Assembly: GCF_029784135.1 (NCBI RefSeq)
Contig: NC_073746.1
Coordinates: 281,739,348-281,803,347, forward strand
Length of the DNA stretch: 64,000 nt
Direction of reading: 5' to 3'
Source of the DNA: Toxorhynchites rutilus septentrionalis
Lineage: Eukaryota > Arthropoda > Insecta > Diptera > Culicidae
In this document: piece after piece, positions 11,528-21,888 of the stretch
Layout: each line of letters starts with the position of its first letter
How positions within the stretch are numbered: position 1 is the first letter of the stretch
Translations under genes and position numbers: made by a program
Notes under the pieces: generated by a model
Seen by the model: the letters and a program-made list of their open reading frames with translations, nothing else
What the model was told of the DNA's origin: nothing
Database searches by the model: none

Positions 11528-12442
11528 GGAGGGGCCATGAAGCAGTCAATTGCTTAAGATAAGACTTTAAAGATGGAAGCAAGGCAGAAATAAGGCTTCT
11601 GAGGGGGTCTTGAATTTTGAACGTGTTTAGTATGAAGTCCACAATGTCCGAAAAAGCTATCAATCCTCGATTAGACGCGAATTTTCTACGAGAAGATCGA
11701 GGAGCAGCGTTTTTATTTCTCTCTTCTCTGGGTAATGATGTAGAATCCTTGCTGCAACCAGGAACTGGCTGAGAAGGAGCCTTCGGATTCGTTTTTTGCG
11801 TTTCGTGCAAGAATCCTCACTATGTTTATCGCCACATTTGCCGCAACGAAATTTGTTGCCGCAGTGGCTAACCGAGTGTCCCATCTTTTTACATTTGGTA
11901 CAATTATAAACCCGCGGTACAAACAGGCGCACTGGGAAAAAAACATTTTCTACTTTCACATAGTTTGGGAGAACAGAACCTGCGAAAGTAACTCGAAAAG
12001 AGTGTGAGGGCTTATAAACTTTTTTATTTTCTTCCAAAGATGCTGAATGCAGATTTCTAACATCCAGGATCTTTACAAGATCTCCAATCATCGAGTTTTT
12101 GAAGGAACCCGACGCTTTTTTCAGTTCATCGACGCTCAGACTCGCGTCGGTTACTACGCCTTCTATCTCGACTTCTCGAGAAGGGATGTAGATGTGATAC
12201 TCCCTGTTAAAAACATCGTGGTCAACAATCTTGTTGGCCACATCAAAAGTCGGTGCTTCTACACGCAGTTTGTCCGGTCTCTCTTTATGTATCGAGACGC
12301 CCTTATAATTACGTAGCAAATCTCTTGAAATATCAAGAGTTCTCAAAGCTTTTTTCTTGGGCCGAAAGAAAACAACCCATGGTGCCTTCGAGGACTGTTG
12401 ATAATAACGCGTCCGCGCAACATTGGCATCAGCAGATGTCAT
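11499..12442 (-). pseudogene. LINE copy A ORF1 (nucleic-acid-binding Gag-like)
   Basis: ORF1 probably starts at ATG 12442 (MTSADANVARTRYYQ); the frame is open upstream but into a cysteine-rich translation of the CA repeats. A conserved segment (VVFFRPKKKALRTLDISRD) precedes two CCHC knuckles, CTKCKKMGHSVSHC and CGKCGDKHSEDSC, typical of LINE ORF1 proteins that coat element RNA. A frameshift near 11810 separates these from the C-terminal part (PSQPVPGCSKDSTSLP onward), which ends at 11499. A homologous protein is seen in copy C, where the tail stays in frame. Confidence 0.8.
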
Positions 12443-13165
12443 AACGGTTGCGCAGACGGTGCGCAACCGCCTATGAAAACTAAAAAAAAACTCGCACGCA
12501 CACACACAACTCACACGCACACACTCGCGCAAAAACTCAACTTAAAACTAACTTAGACTAAAAACTAACTTAAACTAAAAACTAGCTCAAATCAAAAATC
12601 TTCTTGAAAAAAAATACAATAATTTCGTAAAAAAAAAAAATAAATAAATGAATAAAAACTCAATAAAAAAATTTAGTCTGATGAGTTCGAACAACTTGAA
12701 CAACCCTATTCAGGGAGCTATACAACGCTGCACGCTACGGTATAAGCACAATAGCGAGACGGCAAAAACTATTCTATTGTACTTCTCTGTTTGATGTTTG
12801 GTGAAGATACAAATGTGACGCTCAATGAAACCAATTCACAGAACACCGGTCCAGCGTCGCTGGAGAGGTGCTGCTTCCTCGCTGTTCCGGATGCGTTGGC
12901 ACTTAGCTTGTCACCAATGGGCGAAAGAAAAAAAAACAACAACCAAAAATCACTTTGGCGGAGGGGGAAAAAAAACTTCCCAGCTTCGATATTGTAGTGG
13001 AGGACGGACAATGTGTGTCCGTCTCTTGCAAATAATCGACGAGGAATGATTGTCAATTCTTATTTCACATAAATTCGTTTCGTTCATTTATGTGGTTGTT
13101 TGATGTTTGGTGCATTTTTAGGTATATTGTTTTTTTCCGCAATTTTTGAATTAATTGACACTAAT

Positions 13166-13241
13166 GCACAATGATCCAGGAGGTGCATTCAACAGGGAAT
13201 TAGTAGCTAGAGCTCAACAGTTATTCACTAGACAAAAACTG
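13166..13241. repeat. Terminal fragment of the GCACAATGG foldback family
   Basis: The fragment starts GCACAATGATCCAGGAGG and ends GACAAAAACTG. It aligns, with scattered differences, to the left terminus of the 1.8-kb palindrome at 61232-63060. Only the terminal 75 or so bases are present. Confidence 0.6.
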
Positions 13242-13292
13242 CTATTCACTTGAACTCGAGTCAAAAATTTTTAATACTAAAAATTGTCTACT

Positions 13293-13764
13293 AAGGAGAG
13301 TTTCTTCGACAAGAAAAGTTCCTTGGTGGAACAAAAGGCTCGAGCGGCTTCGCAAAACAGCGAGGAAACTGTTCAACAGAGCTAAAGTAAATTCGGATTG
13401 GTTTCAATACAGGAGCACCCTAACCGAATGTAACAGAGAACTAAGACGGTCTAAATGAAAATCTTGGGTAAATAACTGCGAAAGCATTGAAAGTACTCCA
13501 ATCGTTGTAAGACTAAGCAAGATTCTTGTAAAAGACCACTCGAACGGGCTAGGCTCCCTCAAAAAGGACGACGGTTCGTTCACAAAATGTCCCTCAGAAG
13601 TATTGGAGTTACTGATGAAAACTCACTTCCCGCGATCAACATCTGTTCATTCTGATACCAGTCCTAGCTATAATCGCGACATAAAATGCTCTCGAAGGTA
13701 TCCTGAAAGTGCAAAGGAAGTCGCAAATATATTTGCTGGATTGAAAGGGCGAGGGCCAGAGTAG
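13293..13764 (+). pseudogene. LINE D, ORF2 linker between endonuclease and RT
   Basis: A frame with a single stop (TGA near 13458) reads VPWWNKRLERLRKTARKLFN, then TECNRELRRSK, then SWVNNCESIESTP, then DDGSFTKCPSEVLELLMKTHFP. This is the segment between endonuclease and RT in RNase H-bearing LINEs of the R1/LOA type. It stops abruptly at 13764, where BEL/Pao-related sequence begins. The downstream part of what is probably the same LINE resumes at 17723, but about 230 codons of the RT that should intervene are missing. Confidence 0.7.
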
Positions 13765-13786
13765 AAATAAATCGCGTTTCAGCTTA

Positions 13787-14133
13787 GGCGGCTCGCACAC
13801 CGAAGCAATAAGCAACTTGCAACTGTCAACATGCAATAAGCAATATTATCGCCAATGGATTTTTACATTTAATTTTTGTTGATCTCGCACACCGACGCAA
13901 TACGATATCGCTGTCGCCTTTACAGAGCAACACATGTCGCTAGCAACACGGTGTGTCGGTTGAAGAGCAACTTATTGCCCATATTTTGACAAGTTTCGTA
14001 CATTAAGCCGATTATTGCATAATGTCAGGGGTTTTCATTGCTCTGGTATGCGAAGAACAACAAAATATGTTGCCTGTTGCATATTGCGTATTGCAGTTTG
14101 CTAGTTGCTTATTGCTCCGGTGTGCGAGCTGCC
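13787..14133. mobile_element. 347-bp MITE with TTA target duplication (PIF/Harbinger-like)
   Basis: The ends are inverted repeats of about 35 bp. The left end begins GGCGGCTCGCACACCGAAGC; the right end, on the minus strand, begins GGCAGCTCGCACACCGGAGC. A 3-bp TTA duplication flanks it (13784-13786 and 14134-14136), the hallmark of PIF/Harbinger transposition. A third copy of the CTCGCACACCG motif sits inside near 13887. It has no coding capacity and interrupts the LTR-like repeat of the BEL relic. Confidence 0.75.
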
Positions 14134-14136
14134 TTA

Positions 14137-14218
14137 AAGCGATACAAACGTGAAGCAACGCGTTTTGCTTTTAAGGTCGATCGAAAGATTCGTAAACACT
14201 CCGTGTTTCCAACAGAAT
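14137..14218 (+). repeat. 5' LTR remnant of the BEL relic
   Basis: This 82-bp stretch recurs at 17641-17722. Downstream, near 14241, GAATAAAG could be the LTR polyadenylation signal, and Gag-like coding starts near 14296. Confidence 0.55.
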
Positions 14219-14295
14219 CTTTTTCATAAACTTTTCCGTGAATAAAGTACAATATAATTTGGAAGTAAATGTTGCTAAATGAGCTAGTGGATTAA

Positions 14296-14925
14296 TTGCC
14301 AACAAACATACGATTGAATTGGGCGCTTTACCAACGCCAAATCGTATCGCCTGATTTACTAACGTTGGGAGGGTTCATGTCTTCAATAGTTTCGGCGGTC
14401 AGTCATTTAGTTCCGCCCGCAGTACGATGTTCCCAAAAGTATGAGCAGGCGAAAGGGAAGGTTTTCATAAACGCACACGCGATCGAAAACAACAGTAGCA
14501 CAATTGGTTCGTCTGACAGTTAGCCGAAGCCGTGCCCTGTTTGTCAACGGATTGGACATAAAGTTAAGGACTGTCTCGAATTCAAGAAACTTGATGTCGA
14601 TAGTTGTTGGAAAGCAGTTCAGTTGCATCATTTGTGTCGTCGTTGTTTGGTACCACATGGGAAGCGACCTTGTAAGAGCTTTGTTTGTGGAATCGACGGC
14701 TGCAAATATCGGCATGATAGACTCCTCCACTCCACCAAATCGGGCGATAGAGCCAATTTAGGTAAACAAGCGGCGACGTCCGGAACAGTCACGATCCATC
14801 ACAATAAGAGCCCCCGCATACTACAGACTTTCTGTCAACCAACAGGGTCGGCCCTTCTGGTGCAAAAACCGACCCAACTGAATCGGCGTAATGAGCGCAC
14901 ATGCATACCTATCCGTACTGATTAA
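14296..14925 (+). pseudogene. BEL relic: Gag C-terminus with zinc fingers
   Basis: From about 14524 the frame reads PKPCPVCQRIGHKVKDC followed by HHLCRRCLVPHGKRPC and CGIDGCKYRHDRLLH. These Cys/His clusters are the Gag-Pol junction zinc fingers typical of BEL/Pao elements. They lie in different frames from the preceding N-terminal portion (14296-14523), so the gene is broken. Role by family: packaging of element RNA. Confidence 0.65.
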
Positions 14926-15039
14926 GAAGCCGACCAAACTATCGGCCGACAAATCAGTCTGCGGTCTGCGGGGGCTTTAAGGGGAAGTGCATTCTTTTCA
15001 AAATAATTCCCGTTACCGTTTATGGAAAAAAGGTTTCCG

Positions 15040-15359
15040 TAGACACTTTCGCGTTTCTGGACGACGGGTCGGAGTTAACATTGATGGATAAGGAACTTTT
15101 TGGTCAACTTGGAGTAGAGGGTAAGGTAGATCCCCTTTGCTTACAATGGACAGGAAACGTCACTAGGAAGGAATCCGATTCCTGCGTTATACAGTTAAAA
15201 ATATCTGGTCGTGGGATTCACAAACAATTCCCATTGAAAAATGTTCATACCGTAAGAAATTTGAACTTACCGACACAGACGTTAAAATGCAGCGTAGTTG
15301 TGAATTCAAAGACATCGGATAAGGTACGCCTGGGTACGTGTGGGATGCAGCCGCCATGA
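15040..15359 (+). pseudogene. BEL relic: aspartic protease region
   Basis: The segment VDTFAFLDDGSELTLMDKEL carries an aspartic-protease-like D-x-G-S motif followed by a hydrophobic strand, as in the DUF1758 protease of BEL/Pao elements. It continues as FGQLGVEGKVDPLCLQWTG. The frame decays before the RT. Interestingly, the younger BEL element at 44.8-50.5 kb lacks this region. Confidence 0.6.
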
Positions 15360-15945
15360 CAGAACACATTTCTTTTATATCGTTCTTGAAGGGACCAGAT
15401 TTTCTGATATCGCTGCCCGGAGTCCTGTTCCAGTTCTGCCAACGACAGATTGCAGTTAGTGGTGATATCAGAGAAATGTTCCACCAGATTCTGATTCGCC
15501 AATCTGATCGTCAATCGCAGAGGTTCCGCCAGATAATTTGAACATCAATATCCAAAAGCGTCGAAGGCAATTATAGAAGACCATCATATGGATGACTATC
15601 TAGGCAGTTTCGATAGTGTCGATGAAGCAGTAGAAGTGTCGACAGAAGTAAAGTCTGTTCACGGAAGGGCAGGATTTCAAATCAGAAATTGGTTGTCGAA
15701 TTCTAAGGACGTGGTGCAGTGGGTATGGGAAACTACGACAGCACATTCTGAACAATTCAACATCGACAAAGCAAACGTGTGTGGAAGAGTGCTTGGGCTG
15801 AAGAGGTCTACGGAAGAAGACGTCTTTCGATTCACCTTTGGAGATAGCGATGTAGTTAAAAGTCTTTTCGAACGTGATTCAACACCTACAAAGCGGAAAA
15901 TTCTTCACTTTGTAATGAGTTTCTTCGATCCTCTTGGACTGATAT
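15360..15945 (+). pseudogene. BEL relic: reverse transcriptase fragments
   Basis: SGDIREMFHQILIRQSDRQS (about 15458-15517) carries the first RT catalytic Asp motif. MDDYLGSFDSVDEA from 15588 corresponds to the YVDD box with an altered first residue. It is followed by GFQIRNWLSNSKDV and SFFDPLGLI, conserved in BEL/Pao RT thumb regions. The intervening sequence is deleted and the frames are broken. Confidence 0.65.
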
Positions 15946-16049
15946 AAATGGTGATAATTCAAGGGAAAATCATTCTACAATAAGTTTGGAAATGTGGCAC
16001 AGAGGATGAGCCAGTGACAAACGGAATTTACATTAGATGGTGACGCTGG

Positions 16050-16674
16050 TTGGAAAATCTTCGAAGTCTCGAGTCGATAACGATTCCTCGTTGTTACTTC
16101 CAAAGGTACGAGTATTGTAGCTACGAAACTATAGAACTCATTGTTTTCGTGGACGCAAGTGAAGAAGCTTATTCATGTGTAGCATATTTCCATATTCTGG
16201 AGAGAGGAAGGATCAGATGTTCGTTGGTATCACCGAAAAGCAAAGTTGCCCCTGTGAAGTGTCTTTCCGTGCCCCGACTCGAGTTGCAAGCGGCCGTAAT
16301 TGGAGTTCGTCTAGCGAGGATGATCGCCGAGAACCACACCTTAGAGATCAAGCGACGCACATTTTGGACTGATTCTAGTACCGTCATGGATCCGCTTTGA
16401 CCACCGCCGTTACAAACAATATGTTGCTGTTCGTGTAGGAGAAATCCTGAATGAATCTACTATGACCGAATGGAGATGGGTATCGTCGCAGTTTAATGTG
16501 GTTGATCAAGCTACTAAATGGAACCAAAACTCCGTGTCTAGCTCTGATTCTCGCTGGTTCAAAGCCCCAGCATTTCTCTATGACAGCGAAGAAAGCTGGC
16601 CTCGTTCAAAAGGTATTTTATTTGAAACAACAGAAGAAATTCGTGTAAGTCGTGTTCTAAATTTGAGCGATTGA
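16050..16674 (+). pseudogene. BEL relic: RNase H
   Basis: FVDASEEAYSCVAYF, SKVAPVKCLSVPRLELQAAV and FWTDSSTVMD follow the BEL/Pao RNase H pattern (FxDAS, RLEL, xTDSxxV). The frame ends prematurely at 16400. The tail region, WVSSQFNVVDQATKW, is in another frame, with a glutamine where the family has the conserved N-x-A-D-x-A-T/S context. Confidence 0.65.
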
Positions 16675-16983
16675 TTAGAACGGTGGCGTATATTTATTGC
16701 TTCACACGAATCTGTAGAGATGGCCGCAAAGACTCATCGACAACAAATTCAGAGGTGTATTGCGCGCAGATTTGAAGAAAACGGAAGTCTATGTGTATCG
16801 ATAAATTCAAGCAGAAAGTTATTCGGTTGAAGTGGGAATACTCCAGAGAAATCCAAATAAACCAATTCCGTTGAATAACAACAGTGTGTTGTACAAGCTC
16901 TCGCCGTTTCTCTATGAAGATGGAGTTATTCGATCCGATAGTCGTGTAAGCGAGGCTCTATGTGTGCCTTTTGAATAATAATT

Positions 16984-17454
16984 ATGCCAAAGAAACATTA
17001 CGTAACGAGGCTACTAGTTCAATCATACCATCGCAAATTTGGACATAGTACCAGTGAAACTGTTGTGAATGAAGTAAGACAGAAGTTTCATATCCTCAAA
17101 CTGCGCGCTGTCGTTCGCAAGGTGGCAAAGGAGTGTATGTGGTGTCGCGTGTACAAATCGTTTCCGAAAACACCGCGGATGGAGCCTCTACCAACAGCTC
17201 GTTTAACTCCCCACGTCAGACCTTTTACATTCGTGGGCGTGGATTATTGTGGACCGTTCCTGATTCGAGTTGAAAGATCTAATGTCAAACGTTGGATAGC
17301 GTTGTTCACTTGTATGACCGTGAGGGCAATCCATCTAGAAATCACAGGTTCCTTCTCTACAGAATCCTGTAAATTCGCCATTCGCCGATTTATAGCAAGA
17401 AGGACGTATATAGCGACCAGGGAACAAATTGTGTCAAGGGTATGTCCGGAATAA
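16984..17454 (+). pseudogene. BEL relic: integrase N-terminal half
   Basis: This encodes the zinc-binding HHCC region (SYHRKFGHSTSETVVNEVR, then CMWCRVYK) and the start of the catalytic core (FTFVGVDYCGPF, MTVRAIHLEI). The second catalytic Asp region survives only in a shifted frame near 17410. The third catalytic residue and the C-terminus are missing because the element is truncated before 17460. Confidence 0.7.
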
Positions 17455-17640
17455 ACAAACCAAACGTCATAAGCAAACAAGATAGTCGAGAGAGCAGCAT
17501 TTATTTCCAAATTATATTGTGCTTTATTTACGGAGAAGTTTATGAAATTTACTAGCAAAGGAACGAAAAAATGTACATATTATTATATCTTATATTGAAT
17601 TAAATAATAAATTAAATCGCATTTCAGCGATGCAGCGATA

Positions 17641-17722
17641 CAGCGATACAAACGTGAAGCAACGCGTTCTGCTTTTAAGGTCGTTCGAAAGATTCGTAAA
17701 CATTCCGTGTTTCCAACAGAAA
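17641..17722 (+). repeat. 3' LTR remnant of the BEL relic
   Basis: The direct counterpart of 14137-14218. It lacks the MITE, is preceded by a short GCGATGCAGCGATACA duplication, and ends exactly where LINE coding sequence (GCPQGGVLSPLLW) begins. Confidence 0.55.
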
Positions 17723-19535
17723 GGTTGCCCACAAGGAGGGGTTCTATCACCTCTTCTTTGGTCACTGGTGGTTGACGACCTTCTGATAAGTTTGGAGACA
17801 AATGGTTTCGAAATCGTGAGTTTTGGTGACGATCTAGTCATAATGGTACGTGGCAAGTTCGACGATGTGATATCGAGCAGGATTCAGATGGCATTGAACC
17901 TTACACAATCATGGTATACACCAAAGAAGGTCCGAGCATAAATCCCTCAAAAACAACAATTGTTCCTTTCACCATAAAGAAGAAAATGCATTTGCAGTCT
18001 CTACATCTTGGAAGAGAGGAGATAAAATGCAGCGTTTCAGTTGAATATCTTGGCGTAATCCTAGTTGCTAAACTGAACTGGAACGCACACTTAGATTCAA
18101 TCATAAGTAAGGCCAGTTTCGTCTTATGGGCATGTTCTAGAATAAAGGAAGAACATGGGGCCTTGAACCAAAAATGATTATGTGGGTCTAGACTGACATT
18201 GTGCGGCCTAGGATAACCTATGCCTCATTAGTATGGTGGCCAAAGACTAAGAAAACAATAGATACTAAAAAGCAACTTCAACGACTGGCATACGTTGCTG
18301 TAACAGGAGCAATGCGAAGCACACCCTCAAAGGCATTGGAGGCTATCCTTCACCTGTTACTTTTGAGTCAACATGTTCAGCTGGAGCCTAATAAAAGCGC
18401 TTCAAAGCTAAAAAGATATAATAAAATATTAGACGGGGACAAAACTGGTCTCTTGAGCATCCTGAATTTCTTACCCGTTGAACCAGCCTCAGAGATAAAC
18501 AGTGATTGCATGGGTCATAGGAATAATTATGGCATTCCATACAGAGTGATTGAACTTTCTCGTTCAGTATGAGATGAAGGTGGTCCCAATGTTCGTAATG
18601 GTTCAATCCTGTTCTATACAGATGGGTCGAAAATGAGGCTGGTGTTGGAGTATATGGTCCCAGAATAAAAATTTCTATAGCTATGAGGAACTGGCCGACA
18701 GTTTTCCAGGCAGAAGTAGCTGCAATAATAGAATATAAAAACGCCTGCCTTAAAAGAAATTATAGACATGCTAACATTTGCATCTTCTCAGACAGTCAAG
18801 CGGCACTTAAAGTCCTCAATGCTTTCAAGTGCTATTCAAAAATTGTCTGGGAATGCATTTTCCTTTTACGGCAACTATGTCAGATAAGTTCGGTACAACT
18901 GTACTGGATACCTGGCCATTGCGGTATAGAGGGAAATGAACAAGCAGATGAACTCGCAAGACGCGGCTCAAGCGCACCCTTCACTGGTCCAAAACCATTT
19001 TGTGGAATTTCTAAATGTGTGTTGAAGAGTGAGCTGGAGAAAAGGGAAGACCGGGATGGGACAGCCAACTGAATGGCTGTACAACTTAACCAGCAAAACA
19101 AAATATCACGCCGAATATTAAAATTACTCAACAATTGCTGAGTCTTAATAAGAAAGACATCAGCATATTCATTGGTCTTATAACAGGACACTGTCCGAGT
19201 AAATACCATCTCAAAAACATGGGTTTAGTGCAAGGTGATATTTGTCGCTTTTGTAATGCCGAAAGCGAAATCTCGGAATATTTGCTCAGCAATTGCGGAG
19301 CTCTAATAATAAGATAAGGCTATTCTGGAGTCCAAGGAAATTTGGTCTGTGTCGCCGATCAGGACTATAAATTTTATCAAACAAATTATTCCTGATTGGC
19401 CCACATCTCGCTATAGCTTCCAGTCTACTTCTTCATCAATAAGCAGAAGATAAGCTTGAAGCGTAGTAGAAAAAATGGGACAAACCACAATAGTTGAAAA
19501 TAATGGACGCAGTGGTTCACACCCAACAAGGGAAA
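17723..19535 (+). pseudogene. LINE D, RT C-terminal half, RNase H and tail
   Basis: The frame enters at GCPQGGVLSPLLWSLVVDDL, the conserved RT motif. It continues with FGDDLVIMVRGKFDD (the ADD box, with Gly for Ala), NPSKTTIVPF, VEYLGVILVAKLNW and RPRITYASLVWW (thumb). RNase H begins at YTDGSKNEAGVGVYG (about 18610) with FQAEVAAI, IFSDSQAALKVL and WIPGHCGIEGNEQADELARR. The C-terminal zinc motif (CRFCNAESEISEYLLSNC) is near 19240-19300. Several frameshifts and stops make it non-functional. The 3' UTR probably ends near 19535. It belongs to a different family from LINE copies A-C. Confidence 0.78.
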
Positions 19536-19690
19536 AAGATATTGACAAGTTCTGCATCGCAAAATATTTATCTTGGTTAGTTCTAAAAGTCGTTCAAAGA
19601 CAATTTTGATGTAGGATTTGAAATATAAAAGTTAGAGCAAAAAACTTCAAAAACGCTCAACTGAGATTAAAAAGCGCTAATTCGATTATA

Positions 19691-20937
19691 AAGGGTGTGT
19701 CACATCAAATTGAAAATTTTAGACAGTAAAATAAAAACTATTAAACAACTTTTGGCATTTTCTTTTTATTCATATTTCGAGCCCAAGCCCGTATGCTCGC
19801 ACCTTTCTCTTTACCCCGTCCATAAGGTTCTGTACAACGTCAGGTTGTAGTTTTTTTTGAACAGAAATCCATTTTCTCTTGAACTCCGCCTCCGATTTGA
19901 CAATTTTTGGGTTCTTCCGGAGGGCCTGCTTCATAATCGCCCAATATTTCTCTATTGGGCGAAGCTCCGGCGCGTCGGGCGGGTTCATTTCCTTTGGCAC
20001 GAAGGTGACCCCGTTGGCTTCGTACCACTCCAATACGTCCTTTGAATAGTGGCACGAAGCGAGATCCGGCCGGAAGATGGTTGGGCCCTCGTGCTGCTTC
20101 AATAGTGGTAGTAAGCGCTTCTGTAGGCACTCCTTAAGGTAAACCTGCCCGTTTACCGTGCCGGTCATCACGAAGGGGGCGCTCCGCTTTCCGCAAGAGC
20201 AGATCGCTTGCCACACCAAGTACTTTTTGGCAAACTTGGATAGTTTCTGCTTTCGAATCTCCTCCGGAACGCTGAATTTGTCCTCTGCGGAGAAGAACAA
20301 TAGGCCCGGCAGCTGACGAAAGTCCGCTTTGACGTAGGTTTCGTCGTCCATTACCAGGCAATGCGGCTTTGTCAGCATTTCGGTGTACAGCTTCCGGGCT
20401 CACGTCTTCCCCACCATGTTTTGCCTTTCGTCGCGGTTAGGAGCCTTCTGAACCTTGTATGTACGCAGGCCCTCCCGCTGCTTGGTCCGCTGGACGAATG
20501 AATTTGACAAATTCAGCTTATTGGCGACATCCCGGACCGAACTTCTCGGATCACGTCTAAACTGCTTAACTACGCGCTTGTGATCTTTTTCACTGACGGA
20601 GCATCCATTTTGCCGTTCTTCACCTTCCGGTCGATGGTTAGGTTCTCGAAGTATCGTTTTAGTACTCTGCTGACCGTGGATTGGACGATTCCGAGCATCT
20701 TACCGATGTCCCGATGTGACAACTCCGGATTCTCGAAAAGAGTGTACAGGATTAATTCACGACGCTCTTTTTCGTTCGACGACATTTTTCCAAATTTACG
20801 AAAAATTGACAGTGAAGCATGGCTAACGTGATCTATACACTCTTATCTGATTATAAGCGAAAGCTGAAGATATAATTCTTAAAAATTAGATTTCTACAGC
20901 GTTTTTTCCGTGATGCAATTTGATGTGACACACCCTT
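19691..20937 (-). mobile_element. ITmD37E (DD37E) Tc1/mariner-type transposon
   Basis: The termini are perfect 22-bp inverted repeats beginning AAGGGTGTGTCACATCAAAT, flanked by TA on both sides (19689-19690 and 20938-20939). The element is 1247 bp with one transposase gene on the minus strand. The spacing of 37 residues between the second catalytic Asp and the Glu identifies the ITmD37E class described from mosquitoes. It sits inside a foldback repeat. Confidence 0.88.
19770..20785 (-). pseudogene. ITmD37E transposase, frameshifted
   Basis: Starts at ATG 20785 (MSSNEKERRELILYTLF) with a helix-turn-helix (LSHRDIGKMLGIVQSTVSRV). A one-base shift near 20590 moves the frame; the second DNA-binding part continues as RRDPRSSVRDVANKLNLSNS. 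A TGA follows near 20400, where the family would have Arg or another sense codon. The catalytic domain has MDDETYVKADF (first Asp), FRPDLASCHYS (second Asp) and ELRPIEKYWAIMK (Glu). Thirty-seven residues lie between the second Asp and that Glu. The protein would cut and paste DNA at TA sites. As it stands it is inactive. Confidence 0.85.
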
Positions 20938-21290
20938 TAATAAAAGATAGAAAAAAAAACTTTGTTCTACAAAGTTGATTAAAATAACTGGAGCTACAAT
21001 ATTGTCGAACAATGTTTATCTCTATCTATAGAGATGAGAAAGTTAGATTTTTTTTCCACCTAAATGTTGATCGCCCTATTTTTGACAACATTGAAATGAG
21101 CGTTTCATCATTATATAGTAACTTTATCAAACAGTTTTTGTCTAGAGAATAGATATCTTCCATAAAGTTGTTTTTAGCGCTTTCTACCTAAGTTGCGTGA
21201 GGGTCACCATTTTATTCTACCTTTCATATTTTAAAATCTACATTAAAACTGTCTTCAGATGACTTTTAGAGCGCAATCCGTGTCGTAGTG

Positions 21291-21884
21291 GCAGACAGTT
21301 CAACGAATCATGAGTGTGTCGCTCGGATTAAACCGGATCGAAACTTTACAAGCGCAACAACTCCGATGTCCAGGAACTGACTAAACTCTTGAGAGTCATT
21401 TGACTGCTTTATTTGACCGCTGCAGAGATGCTTCCCAACGTCGTATTTGCTGCTGAAAAGAAATTATCACAACAAACAGATAGCAATCGGCACAACGATT
21501 AAGTATGTTTGTCAGAGAGGTCCATTGATTATTCGATTTTTACCAGATCGCAATTCCCTGGGTATCCGCAGATGTTGATGTGAGTTGTTTTTAGTATTAT
21601 CAAAGTGAACTTCATTATGTAACGAGAACATCTTCTCTCGAAAATCTCCTACAGCCACGGCCACTAGCTCGCCTGCGGGCTCTAGTTTACCCAAAAAGTA
21701 GAAACATCGAAAATTCGGAATGCAATCCGAAATTTGATAGATTTTTCTTCGGTATCAACAGAATTACAATCAGTTGAAAATCAGTGAAACACAGCCATTC
21801 AACCCGTTATAACGCAATGGCAACTATATTGCCACTCACCAAATTTTTTTGCTGTTGCTCTTGGGAATTGTTTTAGTAATTTGC
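21291..21884. other. No gene seen
   Basis: Unassigned sequence between the foldback repeat and the TTAA-flanked MITE. No convincing coding frame. Confidence 0.4.
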
Positions 21885-21888
21885 TTAA

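Larger units (their letters stand above)
7498..13048 (-). mobile_element. Full-length RNase H LINE, copy A (I/LOA-like group)
   Basis: A 13-bp TSD, ATTGTCAATTCTT, at 7485-7497 and 13049-13061 defines a 5.55-kb insertion with a short A-tract at its 3' end (T-run at 7498-7506). The order on the minus strand is 5' UTR (13048-12443), ORF1, ORF2 and 3' UTR (7849-7498). ORF1 has CCHC knuckles; ORF2 has endonuclease, reverse transcriptase (RT), RNase H and a C-terminal CCHC-like motif. That architecture fits the I/LOA/R1 assemblage of LINEs. The 5' UTR holds CA-rich repeats near 12480-12530. It is the only complete copy of the family here; copies B (30122-34080) and C (37842-51422) are truncated. 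Confidence 0.88.
13771..17722 (+). mobile_element. Decayed BEL/Pao element inside LINE D
   Basis: A plus-strand BEL/Pao relic containing Gag zinc fingers, protease, RT, RNase H and part of the integrase, all in broken frames. It is flanked by 82-bp direct repeats at 14137-14218 and 17641-17722 (about 95% alike, starting GCGATACAAACGTGAAGCAA), which I take to be remnants of the two LTRs. The sequences before these repeats are also related (ATCGCGTTTCAGC near 13771 and ATCGCATTTCAGC near 17614). The 5' repeat is interrupted by a MITE at 13787-14133. The right repeat abuts LINE sequence at 17723. Confidence 0.7.
19540..21290. repeat. Internal part of a foldback repeat, split by ITmD37E
   Basis: The flanks of the ITmD37E element (19540-19688 and 20940-21290) match the interior of the palindrome at 61232-63060. 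Examples are GACAAGTTCTGCATCGCAAA, TAGAGATGAGAAAGTTAGAT and the GTTTTTGTCTAGAGAATA motif in inverse orientation. The terminal GCACAATGG arms were not seen, so it is a partial copy. Confidence 0.65.

Noticed and set aside
12480..12530. Cysteine-rich N-terminal extension of LINE ORF1
   Set aside because: The residues arise from translation of a CA-rich simple repeat; the next ATG at 12442 is a better start.
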